The position numbers and the translations under genes were made by a program. Below, one piece after another: positions 11,192 through 22,625 of a DNA stretch of 64,000 bases. The stretch is taken from contig JAIQDT010005006.1 of the NCBI GenBank assembly GCA_021521415.1, forward strand, positions 124,001 through 188,000, written 5' to 3'. Origin of the DNA: Bidens hawaiensis (lineage: Eukaryota > Streptophyta > Magnoliopsida > Asterales > Asteraceae). The notes beneath the pieces were generated by a model. It did not search any database, was not told where the DNA came from, and saw only the letters and a program-made list of their open reading frames with translations. The stretch's first letter is position 1; each line of letters begins with the position of its first letter.

Positions 11192-13963
11192 TGTCACACC
11201 CTCAAAATCCACTAACGGAGTTTTACCGTCAGAGGGTGTGAACTGGCAGGATCGGAATCATTAGTTATAACCAAACCAAAGAAAAACGTTTAAATGAAAG
11301 TAAGTGCGGAAGCGTAAAACCTTAATTCAAAAGCTGCGTCACGCAGGACGACTTAAAACCAAATGTAACTGTTAAAATTAAGTTTGCAGAATAAAAGTGT
11401 TTTCATTAATGCATGCTCCTAAACCGCGCGCCCGCCTCGGCTACCTGAGAATAACATACTAAAAGTGTCAACACAAGGTTGGTGAGTTCACAAGTTATAT
11501 AAGATAAATCGTTTAGCGTTTTGCGTAACCTCGTTACGACGTTTAAATGTTGCGTAACCCCGTTACGACGTTTGAGTGTGTTACCACGTTACAGCGTTTG
11601 AGTGTGTAACTACGTTACAGCGTTTAAGTGTGTAACCACGTTACAGCGTTTGAGTGTGTAACTACGTTACAGCGTTTAAGTGTGTAACCACGTTACAGCG
11701 TTTAAGTGTTTTGCATTACCAGATAGTGTTATGTCAAATTATATATCGATAGGTAGCTAATCTATACAACAAGTATCGCTAAGTGGTTCGCGACCGAAGC
11801 TGACTGTTTATCAAGTGCCCGTCACCAGGTCCTCCAGACCATGGTAAGTGTTAGCCAAAATTTACACCCACTCAACCTCCAGTTGAGCTTAGCGTCGGGT
11901 GGGGTTTGTCAAACCCAGTAGTACTACCCAAAAGTGACTCGCTATTCCAAATATTAACCGGTCCGATGTGTGGGACTTCAAATGTTACGTATGCCGCTTA
12001 GCCTTTACAAGTGATATATAATTTATAACAAAATCTTTCATATGCGTTTATCTCAGAAAATATGTTTATCGGAGTATGTTATCTCCCCCAAGTGAAAAAC
12101 GTTTGAAAACAGTTTAAGAGTGGGGTAAGTGAACTCACTGTTTGCGAAGAATATCCGATCTAGATCACCGAGTGATGCGCGTCGTAGAAAACTCTCTAGC
12201 GTTCTAAAATAACAAAGAGATTTTCTAAGTATCGGAATGTTTAACGAGTCTCTAGACTCGGCACATAATACCTATGCACGTAACATGTTTCGTGTTTCGT
12301 TTGTGAATCGTGTGTGACTTAAACAAGTAAAATTGTGATACGATACATGAGTGAGCAATTACTTTCGTGTCACGTATTAATAACATACTTATTAGCAATT
12401 ATTCCCGTAGGGGCATTTTGGTCAACAAACAAAGACTAACTAACCATTATTCCCCATAAGGGCAATTTGGTCAATTCATGGCAATCAACTAGCAACTATT
12501 CCCCGCAAGGGTATTTTGGTCAAAATACAACAATTATATAAAAACTATCATATTTCATGCATTCCTATACAACTCAGCAGCTAGTTTCGTTATGACAGAA
12601 TTTCTACTTGAAAGATTGCACTAGTTTACCGATTATAACGTCTCAATTAATTTACCAAAAATTACCACAGGAGCATACATATCTTAGGTTTCCAGAACAT
12701 CTTTTATCTTATTTTTATTCCATATAGATTGTTCATAATGATCAAAACATTACAGCTAACTTATATCAGTCAGATTCATGCACATCAGAATGTTATTTGC
12801 AATTCCCGTTAAACGAAAAATCCAATAAATGCAAGACCACTTGGGTTTGGTTCCTAACTCAGTGAGTCAACCTCCAGAAGTGGAACCAACCCAATTGGTC
12901 TCGTAGTTCATGAGATATAACATTTACAACATAACCTAACAGCAGGTCTAACAGCTCAGCTTTGCATCACGTTTTTGTAAAATCATAAAAGTATACTTCC
13001 ACTTATCCAAAAATTACGAATTTATACTTCATAGAAACTAGACTCAACCTAGTTTACTGCAGTACCCACAATCTCAATCAATTTTCACGTTTACACTTCG
13101 TTACAGTCAGTTAAACATCGTATATACGTTCTGTCCAGAATCTGTTCACATCAAAACTCATCATAATAACAATCTATGAACTATCATGCATCCATATAAC
13201 CCTCTAGACACTATAACTACTATCCATGCATATCAATTACACCATACATACAAGATTAGGGTTTTATTTGAACTCACAATCAAGGACACAACAATTAACA
13301 TGCAATACTATCAAACTAGTTATCAATTCATTATCCAAATAACAACAATCATATTAATCATATGCATGAACAAAATCGGCCAGCTAGGGTTTGTTATTAA
13401 CCCAACAAACATCAAATTCAATCAACAAGGATGTGAAGGATGATCAAATATACCTTCCTAGCACTTTGTTCTTCAATCAAAGGCTTGAATTGATGGTGTA
13501 TGTGTGTGTGTTTGTGGACGGCAGCCAAGAGAGAACAAGGGAGGGGCCGATCGGGTCTTGTGGGTTTAGAAAATAGATTAGGGTTTGTAGTTAAGGTTAT
13601 ATTTATAGATATACAAGTTACACTCTAGTCCCTAAACTTCCAAATGTTACATCTCTAGCCTAGTTAGTTGGTTCTTGTTTCTTGTTTAACATTCCACATA
13701 ACAATCAAGTAACACACATATATCTAACACATAATAATCACATAATTAGTGTTTTGACGTTTGTCTTTTATTTATCAATCGTTCGCGTCAACTCGTTTGC
13801 GTTTCGGTGCAAATCCCGAAAGACTACACATGTAGTAAGTGTTAAGCGTCATTTAAACCCTAGTTTAAATGTAATGAAGTATGCGTTATAGATTCAACGA
13901 TCTTAAAGTTTGAATTAACGGAGTTGAGTTAACGGGGTTAACCTGAAATTGACGATTGTCACA
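11192..13963 (-). repeat. 3' LTR of the inner gypsy element (2772 bp)
   Basis: Same length as 15739-18510 and apparently identical except one base (G at about 13660 against A at about 18207). It contains a 26-bp minisatellite at 11522-11706. Open frames inside (for example 13186-13443) occur in both LTRs and look like chance. Confidence 0.93.
11522..11706 (+). repeat. 26-bp minisatellite in the inner LTR
   Basis: Seven or so units built on GTGTAACTACGTTACAGCGT, each holding a near-palindromic GTAAC-GTTAC pair. The same array is at 16069-16253 in the other LTR. Confidence 0.85.
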
Positions 13964-14095
13964 TCATTCCCATGTTAAAGAATTTTCGTCCCGAAAATTT
14001 GAGTCAAGTCGTGATGAGAGCCTGAAAAAGTAAGAAAGATTTTCAGTTTGTCATATCATCCCCTAGTAGAAAGAAATTTCGTCCCGAAATTTAGT

Positions 14096-15738
14096 TCATA
14101 CCTCCGGTGATGTTTGACGGTTTGCCGGGTTTCGCGGTTTTCGGTGTTTGGTTAGCCCTTCAAAAAGGTGAGGATACTTTTTCATCATGTGATCCTCGCG
14201 TTCCCATGTGAACTCCGGTCCACGTCTCGAGTTCCAACGAACCTTAACAATTGGAATTTTGCTGTGTTTGAGCGTTTTGGTTTCCCAATCCAAAACCTCG
14301 ACTGGTTCCTCAATGAACCGTAACTGTTCATCAACTTGTAGTTCCTCCAACGGGACTACTTGGGTTTCATCAGATAGGCATTTCTTCAAATTTGATACGT
14401 GGAATACATCGTGTACGCCACTGAGTTCTGTTGGAAGGTCCAGTCGGTACGCCACCGGACCAATGCGCTCAGTTATCCGGTACGGACCAACATATCGTGG
14501 GTTGAGTTTGTTTCGCTTACCAAAACGAACCACACCTTTCCAAGGTGAGACTTTGAGTAACACCCGATCGTTCACTTGAAATTCGAGAGGTTTTCGGCGT
14601 TTGTCGGCGTAACTCTTTTGGCGATCTCGTGCTGCTGCCATGCGATTTCGGATTTGAACAATCTTTTCCGAGGTTTCGAGTACCAGTTCCGGACCAGTGA
14701 TTTGGCTATCACCCACCTCTGCCCAGCAGAGTGGTGATCGACACTTCCGTCCGTACAGCGCTTCAAACGGCGCTGCCTTAATACTTGCGTGGTAGCTGTT
14801 ATTATACGAAAACTCTACCAAGGGTAAGTGGGGTTCCCAACTTTTTCCGAAATCTAAGACGCATGCACGCAACATATCCTCCAGGGTCTGAATAGTCCGT
14901 TCACTTTGCCCATCCGTCTGAGGATGGTATGCGGTACTCATATCGAGACGTGTGCCCAGTGCGCTTTGCAGCGACTTCCAAAAGTGTGAGGTAAAACGAG
15001 AATCTCGATCGGAAATGATCGAGACAGGCACTCCGTGTCTCGACACTACTTCCTTCATGTAGACACGAGTCAGTCTTTCCATTTTGTCTGTTTCCTTAAT
15101 CGCTAGGAAGTGCGCCGATTTAGTCAACCGGTCAACGATCACCCAGATGGTATCGCATCCCGTCGGTGTTTTAGGCAAACCCGTAATAAAGTCCATTGAG
15201 ATGTGTTCCCATTTCCACATTGAGAGTTCCGGTTGTTGCAGTAGACCAGATGGTTTCTGGTATTCTATCTTGACTCTGGCACAAGTCAAGCATTTGCTCA
15301 CGTAGGTGGCAATGTCGGCTTTCATGTTCGGCCACCAGTAAAGTTCCTTTAAATCATGATACATTTTATCTGAGCCAGGGTGGATAGAATATCGGGACTT
15401 GTGAGCTTCGTCCATCACTAGAGTTCTCAATTCTCCGTATCGTGGAACCCAAATCCGGTTCTCAAAATATCGGACCCCGTCCGATCTGGTTTCAAGTTGC
15501 TTGCTCATGCCCCGCATGAGTTCCGATGGAAGATTATCATCTTTCAACGCTTCCAGTTGCGCATCGCGAATCTGATCGGGTAAGCTGGCATGAATCGTAA
15601 GTTGCAATGCTCTCACCCGTCTGGGTTTATCTGTTTCTTTTCTGCTGAGGGCGTCGGCCACCACATTGGCCTTGCCAGGGTGTTACTTGATGGCACAATC
15701 ATAATCTTTAAGCAGCTCGACCCAACGACGCTGTCGCA
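14096..15738 (-). pseudogene. 3' part of gypsy pol: RNase H end, integrase, C-terminal domain
   Basis: On the minus strand the frame starts abruptly at the LTR junction (15738) with the last part of RNase H, meets an in-frame TAA at 15685-15683, then is open for 522 codons from 15664 to 14096. The open part begins with the RNase H end VADALSRK. It then shows an integrase zinc finger (His-His-Cys-Cys, KCLTCARVK), the core motifs MDFITGLP and SDRDSRF, the downstream Glu, and a C-terminal domain like that of the Tekay-like element. Everything upstream in pol and gag is missing. Confidence 0.9.
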
Positions 15739-18510
15739 TGTCACACCCTCAAAATCCACTAACGGAGTTTTACCGTCAGAGGGTGTGAACTGGCAGGATC
15801 GGAATCATTAGTTATAACCAAACCAAAGAAAAACGTTTAAATGAAAGTAAGTGCGGAAGCGTAAAACCTTAATTCAAAAGCTGCGTCACGCAGGACGACT
15901 TAAAACCAAATGTAACTGTTAAAATTAAGTTTGCAGAATAAAAGTGTTTTCATTAATGCATGCTCCTAAACCGCGCGCCCGCCTCGGCTACCTGAGAATA
16001 ACATACTAAAAGTGTCAACACAAGGTTGGTGAGTTCACAAGTTATATAAGATAAATCGTTTAGCGTTTTGCGTAACCTCGTTACGACGTTTAAATGTTGC
16101 GTAACCCCGTTACGACGTTTGAGTGTGTTACCACGTTACAGCGTTTGAGTGTGTAACTACGTTACAGCGTTTAAGTGTGTAACCACGTTACAGCGTTTGA
16201 GTGTGTAACTACGTTACAGCGTTTAAGTGTGTAACCACGTTACAGCGTTTAAGTGTTTTGCATTACCAGATAGTGTTATGTCAAATTATATATCGATAGG
16301 TAGCTAATCTATACAACAAGTATCGCTAAGTGGTTCGCGACCGAAGCTGACTGTTTATCAAGTGCCCGTCACCAGGTCCTCCAGACCATGGTAAGTGTTA
16401 GCCAAAATTTACACCCACTCAACCTCCAGTTGAGCTTAGCGTCGGGTGGGGTTTGTCAAACCCAGTAGTACTACCCAAAAGTGACTCGCTATTCCAAATA
16501 TTAACCGGTCCGATGTGTGGGACTTCAAATGTTACGTATGCCGCTTAGCCTTTACAAGTGATATATAATTTATAACAAAATCTTTCATATGCGTTTATCT
16601 CAGAAAATATGTTTATCGGAGTATGTTATCTCCCCCAAGTGAAAAACGTTTGAAAACAGTTTAAGAGTGGGGTAAGTGAACTCACTGTTTGCGAAGAATA
16701 TCCGATCTAGATCACCGAGTGATGCGCGTCGTAGAAAACTCTCTAGCGTTCTAAAATAACAAAGAGATTTTCTAAGTATCGGAATGTTTAACGAGTCTCT
16801 AGACTCGGCACATAATACCTATGCACGTAACATGTTTCGTGTTTCGTTTGTGAATCGTGTGTGACTTAAACAAGTAAAATTGTGATACGATACATGAGTG
16901 AGCAATTACTTTCGTGTCACGTATTAATAACATACTTATTAGCAATTATTCCCGTAGGGGCATTTTGGTCAACAAACAAAGACTAACTAACCATTATTCC
17001 CCATAAGGGCAATTTGGTCAATTCATGGCAATCAACTAGCAACTATTCCCCGCAAGGGTATTTTGGTCAAAATACAACAATTATATAAAAACTATCATAT
17101 TTCATGCATTCCTATACAACTCAGCAGCTAGTTTCGTTATGACAGAATTTCTACTTGAAAGATTGCACTAGTTTACCGATTATAACGTCTCAATTAATTT
17201 ACCAAAAATTACCACAGGAGCATACATATCTTAGGTTTCCAGAACATCTTTTATCTTATTTTTATTCCATATAGATTGTTCATAATGATCAAAACATTAC
17301 AGCTAACTTATATCAGTCAGATTCATGCACATCAGAATGTTATTTGCAATTCCCGTTAAACGAAAAATCCAATAAATGCAAGACCACTTGGGTTTGGTTC
17401 CTAACTCAGTGAGTCAACCTCCAGAAGTGGAACCAACCCAATTGGTCTCGTAGTTCATGAGATATAACATTTACAACATAACCTAACAGCAGGTCTAACA
17501 GCTCAGCTTTGCATCACGTTTTTGTAAAATCATAAAAGTATACTTCCACTTATCCAAAAATTACGAATTTATACTTCATAGAAACTAGACTCAACCTAGT
17601 TTACTGCAGTACCCACAATCTCAATCAATTTTCACGTTTACACTTCGTTACAGTCAGTTAAACATCGTATATACGTTCTGTCCAGAATCTGTTCACATCA
17701 AAACTCATCATAATAACAATCTATGAACTATCATGCATCCATATAACCCTCTAGACACTATAACTACTATCCATGCATATCAATTACACCATACATACAA
17801 GATTAGGGTTTTATTTGAACTCACAATCAAGGACACAACAATTAACATGCAATACTATCAAACTAGTTATCAATTCATTATCCAAATAACAACAATCATA
17901 TTAATCATATGCATGAACAAAATCGGCCAGCTAGGGTTTGTTATTAACCCAACAAACATCAAATTCAATCAACAAGGATGTGAAGGATGATCAAATATAC
18001 CTTCCTAGCACTTTGTTCTTCAATCAAAGGCTTGAATTGATGGTGTATGTGTGTGTGTTTGTGGACGGCAGCCAAGAGAGAACAAGGGAGGGGCCGATCG
18101 GGTCTTGTGGGTTTAGAAAATAGATTAGGGTTTGTAGTTAAGGTTATATTTATAGATATACAAGTTACACTCTAGTCCCTAAACTTCCAAATGTTACATC
18201 TCTAGCCTAATTAGTTGGTTCTTGTTTCTTGTTTAACATTCCACATAACAATCAAGTAACACACATATATCTAACACATAATAATCACATAATTAGTGTT
18301 TTGACGTTTGTCTTTTATTTATCAATCGTTCGCGTCAACTCGTTTGCGTTTCGGTGCAAATCCCGAAAGACTACACATGTAGTAAGTGTTAAGCGTCATT
18401 TAAACCCTAGTTTAAATGTAATGAAGTATGCGTTATAGATTCAACGATCTTAAAGTTTGAATTAACGGAGTTGAGTTAACGGGGTTAACCTGAAATTGAC
18501 GATTGTCACA
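15739..18510 (-). repeat. 5' LTR of the inner gypsy element (2772 bp)
   Basis: Joined directly at its terminal dinucleotide to coding sequence of RNase H, with no primer-binding site between. Contains the second copy of the 26-bp minisatellite (16069-16253). Confidence 0.93.
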
Positions 18511-18515
18511 AATTA

Positions 18516-19149
18516 TGTGCGCAAAACCCATGTGTTATGGACGTTTACTAGTGTTGTATATTTGTATGTGTTGATCATTAACCGCTTTGATCGGCCTATT
18601 CCGAAGTTTTCATGGATCCATTAGATAAACACGGGAGACCTATTGTTACGATTTTTCTTGGTTTGTTTGCACATACACGAATGATTATTTGTTTTTGCTC
18701 GATTTGGAGCACGCTATGAACTATGAGCTATGATCTATTTAGGCTTGATCACAATCTGTTTACACACTATGTTGAACACCAGTTATACACATGTTGCGCG
18801 CAGTGCTTTGTTATTATCTATTTATATCTATTAAACTTGATTTCTCACCGACACGCAAGTGTTGACGTTTTATTTTAACACTTGTTCAGGTTTGCTGTTG
18901 CTGCTTTTGGAAACTCGAGGACACGTAGGATGTTTTCTTTTACTTTGGACCTAGTTTAAAATATAACAAGACAAATTTATGTATTTGAATATTATGAGTT
19001 ATGATATGTGATTTATGTTACTTTATGGTGTGTTATGCGCATGCGCAATGAAATGTATTTATCAAATATTGACACCCAATTAGTGTCACGAGTAATGAAA
19101 CAATTCGTAGCGCCCCGATGTATAATCCGCCATCGGTCAGGGTGTTACA
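18516..19149 (+). repeat. 3' LTR of the Tekay-like element, right part
   Basis: Resumes the LTR sequence TGTGCGCAAAACC exactly after the duplicated AATTA and ends GTGTTACA, followed by the ATGAC target duplication. Confidence 0.95.
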
Positions 19150-19154
19150 ATGAC

Positions 19155-20201
19155 TTGCACCATTGTCTAAGTACCATGCACCTTCATTCTTTTCATCCTT
19201 TTCAAACACACCAGGGATAACCCTTTCTTCATTCAAACTTACTTTCTTTATTGAACCGACTGCCATGAACAAAGAAGGATCAACATCATCTTCTTTCTTT
19301 GTCAAATTCACTTCATCATTCCCTTTGCTTGGTTCTTTACATTCATTCGAGTAGTGCCCAAACTTATCACAGTTGTAGCATGTTACATACTTCCTTCTAT
19401 CTTCCTATTCTCCATGGTTCTTTTTCCGGTATTCACCCCGTTCATCATTCTTACGCTCACTATTCCATCTTGGATTCCCTCTTCCTCGTCCGTTGAATCT
19501 TCCACGGCCTTTACCATGTCCTCGGTAGTTTTCAACTTTCTTTTCGTTTTGGGTGAACATGAGCTGACTTTGGGATGAACTTCCATTCACATTCTTGAAC
19601 TTGTTTCTTTCTTCATATGCATTCAAACGTCCAACCACATCTTCAAACGCCATTGTTTCGATGTCTGCGAGTAGCTCCATCGAAGAAACAACAGGTAAAT
19701 AATTATCCGGCATGGAATTCAAGAACTTTCTTACCAAAACCTCTTCTGCAAGTACCGCTCCCAAGCTCTTGTACTTTGATTGTACTCCACCCAACTTCGC
19801 TGCATAATCATCAATACTTTTTGTCTCCCCCATCTTCAATGCATCTAACTCGGTTCTTAGCATTTGAACACGAGCCTTTTGAGTTTTTTCTGCGCCAAGA
19901 TAACGAACTCTTAACGCTTCCCAAACATCTTTCGGTTCTGAATACTTGGCCATCTGAAGCATCACATCTTCAGGTAGGGTTTGAAAGATAACACCCAATG
20001 CCATAAACTTCTTTCTTTCTTCAATTCCAGTCCCTTTTTCCTTATCAATCGCATCATGCAAACCATTCACACCCAAAATAATTTTCACCATAACTGACCA
20101 TGAGCGTAGTTGGTCGAGGTTAACGTTGGTGCTTGCAAAACAAAACTACCCATCGATTCTTTTATTGTCCCTGAACTCCCGGCTTCTTTATCACCAGACA
20201 T
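19155..20201 (-). pseudogene. gag (and start of protease) of the outer copia element
   Basis: Read on the minus strand from an ATG at 20201, the N-terminal stretch soon meets a TGA. From 20091 a 228-residue frame follows with the copia gag fold (UBN2-like; motifs LPEDVMLQMAKY, DDYAAKLGGVQSKYKSLG) and an Arg/Gly-rich tail (GRGRFNGRGRGNPRW), closed by a stop near 19405. A CCHC knuckle (CYNCDKFGHYSNEC) lies at about 19330-19375. The protease motif starts at 19165-19200 (WYLDNGAS) and is cut by the Tekay-like insertion. Stops separate the pieces, so it is not functional. Confidence 0.85.
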
Positions 20202-20549
20202 GACTTGATAATCGAAATACTCTTTAATTTCTTTTAGTTCAAGAAGGGGCTAAAAATAACAAAGCAATAAAATTGCTTTTCGACCTAACTGATTGATATA
20301 TAATAATATTGTAATTGTTGTAGCTAATTATCTCAACACCAAAAATAACTAGTATAATATGTTGGTGGATGTAATATTATTTATTAAAACTAGCAGCTTG
20401 AAATTCTTTGACTTTTTCTCACGTATACAAGGTTGTGTTATATAATAATTTCACACTTCTTCTTTTCCCCTTGCCAACAACAACCATCAAACCCACAAGC
20501 GATCGAATATGAAAGCAGAATCAAACTCTTCTTCTGCGAACGAGCCTAA

Positions 20550-20561
20550 GCTCTGATACCA
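20550..20561 (-). other. Primer-binding site of the outer copia element
   Basis: On the minus strand, TGGTATCAGAGC starts two bases after the LTR end. Complement to initiator tRNA-Met. Confidence 0.85.
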
Positions 20562-20563
20562 AT

Positions 20564-20943
20564 TGTTGGCCCAGACAGATCAAATAGTCATATCAAACGA
20601 ACTTATCAAACAAACAAATACGATATATTGAGGTAACGACCCTCGACTCTTTTCATATAATCAAACGAACATAACAAACGAACTTCACGAACTTATCAAA
20701 CGTACATGGAGACGAGACTCCCTTGACTCTCTTAACTCTCTCTCAACTCTCTCCTAATAAAACTAATAAACTAAACCCTATTTATAGACTCACTAAACTT
20801 GCTTTCCAAGACAAACCTAACTTGGAAAACAAGACAAACTTATTCTAGAACAATCAATAATATTCTTACCTTACTAAACAAATATTAATATAAAACTTAA
20901 CAAAACAAACCCTTAACTATATTACTAATTCAAGATTAACCCT
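20564..20943 (-). repeat. 5' LTR of the outer copia element
   Basis: Pair of 1677-2057. The outermost few bases (ATTAACCC against ATTAATCA) differ, so the true end is uncertain by about 5 bp. Confidence 0.85.
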
Positions 20944-21758
20944 TTAGTTTGACCCAAATCTCAGTCAACCTGTATATTTGACAAATAAACAATGGAACAT
21001 TTGGACTCACTGTGCTACTTTATGAGATAAATCAAGTTAGTGATTACGAGATCTTCTCACCGCTTTGTGAAATAAACATGTTACTAATTTACTAATTACT
21101 ATGCTACTTACCTAGGAGAACATTCGGTGCATATAGTAAGCCCATGCCCAAGTTGGTTCAACAGGGCCTCTACCTAGCCCACTTTAAACAAGCCCACCTG
21201 GTTTTGTATCCCATAAGGTTAGAGGTGCTCAAACCAGGTTTTGACTTCCGTTGACATAAACGTGAGCCATCACCGGTTATAATGCATTTAACACACGGTT
21301 ATTTACTTAATTCCATCATAATTGTAAACTTGCACGCATAGTTTTATTGGTTTCGACACATTGTTATAAACAAGTGTATCAAATTAACCCCATCAATAGT
21401 GCAACAAACATGCAATTTTAACTCGACACACGTTCGTAATGGTTTGGCACATGGCTCAAATATGTGCTTTGCATACCTTGTAGGTTTCGGGTCTAAAACC
21501 TGACCAAGAAGTGCGACCCTCTTGGCCCTACTTTTGGTTTACAACAGGATTTGACAAAAATCTATTAATTCCGAACGTCTAGCTATAAAAAACAAATTTT
21601 GTAAAGATGGAAAGTGTTACGACTTAAGTTAAAAGGACATGAATTATTTGGTGACTATACATATATACTATAATATAAAAAGATAGTTTTGAGATATGTG
21701 TTTTTTATTTTTCTAAATGGCAAACGTCTGAGAGAATTACGATGTGTTTCCGAGTTCA
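20944..21758. other. Intergenic, nothing recognised
   Basis: AT-rich single-copy-looking sequence without open frames or repeat ends that I can support. Confidence 0.5.
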
Positions 21759-21767
21759 TTTATGAAA

Positions 21768-22616
21768 GAGTAAAGTGTCATTTTTGTTCTTGTGGTGTGG
21801 CAAATAATGCGAATTTAGTCCAAAAAGTTTGTTTTTTTGCATATGGACCCTTCACATTTCCTAATTCTTGCCATTTACATCCAAATTGCTAACCCATTTA
21901 AATTTAATCGTTAAGTCAGAGGTAAATATGTCTTTTCATTCTTTCTTTAAATGAACTGCGGTTTTCATCCCTGAGGTTTGTCCAAATATGTGGTTTTAGT
22001 CCAATAATTTCAAGTTCGCAATTTTCGACCCTATCAAATTTGCGATTTTTGTTTTTAGTTTCATTTCACTTGCAATTAAACCCGAATTTATTAACCTCAT
22101 TAAGTCTGTTCGTTAACCCATATGCGTGCCCCTCACGTGACGACCAATTTTTTCGTTTTTCTCCCAAAATAAATCTCAGTCATAATTTGCAAGCCCCCTC
22201 ACGTGAGGGGCTGGGGTGTATTTGAGAAAAAAAAGATGACAAAACTGCCCCCACGTGAAGGGCACACTGATGAGTTTAACGACCAGACTTAACATGATTA
22301 GTGAATTCAGGTTGAATTGTAAGTGAAATAAAATCATAGAGACGAAAATTGCAAATTTGAAACCACTGGACTAAAACCGCATATTTGGACAAACCACATG
22401 GACGAAAACCGAAGTTCACTGAAATAAATATTATAATAAATAAAGAGTGAAAAGACATGTCTACCCCTGACTTAACGATTAAATTTAACGGGGTTAGTGA
22501 TTTGAATGTAATTGGCAAGAATTAGGAAACGTGGAGGGTCCATATGCAAAAAATAAACTTTTTGGACTAAATTCGCATTATTTGTCAAACCATAAGGACA
22601 AAAATGACACTTACTC
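21768..22616. mobile_element. Long-TIR foldback element, Mutator-like MITE
   Basis: The two halves are inverted copies of about 370-400 bp. The ends read GAGTAAAGTGTCATTTTTG on the left and, reverse-complemented, GAGTAAGTGTCATTTTTG on the right. A perfect 9-bp duplication TTTATGAAA flanks it (21759-21767 and 22617-22625). A 9-bp duplication with long TIRs is the hallmark of Mutator-like elements. No transposase frame is present. Confidence 0.85.
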
Positions 22617-22625
22617 TTTATGAAA

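Larger units (their letters stand above)
11192..18510 (-). mobile_element. Internally deleted Ty3/gypsy element, innermost level of nest
   Basis: Two 2772-bp LTRs (TGTCACACC...GATTGTCACA as read on the plus strand) flank only 1775 bp of internal sequence. The 5-bp target duplication AATTA is perfect (11187-11191 and 18511-18515), and the interrupted LTR resumes exactly after it. The internal part holds, on the minus strand, the last part of RNase H, integrase and the C-terminal domain, plus a polypurine tract. The primer site, gag, protease, reverse transcriptase and most of RNase H are missing. I found a single substitution between the LTRs, so insertion was very recent. Confidence 0.93.
2698..19149 (+). 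mobile_element. Ty3/gypsy chromovirus (Tekay/Del-like), middle level of nest
   Basis: Complete architecture: 5' LTR, primer-binding site, gag-protease-RT-RNase H-integrase with a C-terminal chromodomain-like segment, polypurine tract and 3' LTR. The LTRs begin TGTGGCAACT and end GTGTTACA. The 5-bp target duplication ATGAC is perfect (2693-2697 and 19150-19154). Removing the element and one ATGAC restores an open copia protease frame, so the host element was read through here before insertion. The two LTRs differ by about nine substitutions (my count by eye over roughly 1.87 kb) plus repeat-number changes, so the insertion is recent. The 3' LTR is split by another element. Confidence 0.95.
1677..20943 (-). 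mobile_element. Non-autonomous Ty1/copia element, outer level of a three-level nest
   Basis: Two near-identical repeats of about 380 bp (1677-2057 and 20564-20943) flank the block. Read on the minus strand, the right LTR is followed by a methionine-tRNA-type primer site. Next come a gag region with a CCHC knuckle and the first half of a protease motif, then a 16.5-kb insertion, then the second half of the protease and the start of the gag-pre-integrase region. After this the frame runs within about 400 bp to a purine tract and the left LTR. Integrase, reverse transcriptase and RNase H are missing, so this is an internally deleted element. No clean target duplication is visible: the left flank is GTTTG, and a GTTTG lies a few bases beyond the right end. 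Confidence 0.85.

Noticed and set aside
13186..13891. Three plus-strand frames of 61-85 codons in the inner gypsy LTR, repeated at 17733-18438
   Set aside because: Their duplication only reflects the two LTRs; composition is like non-coding DNA.
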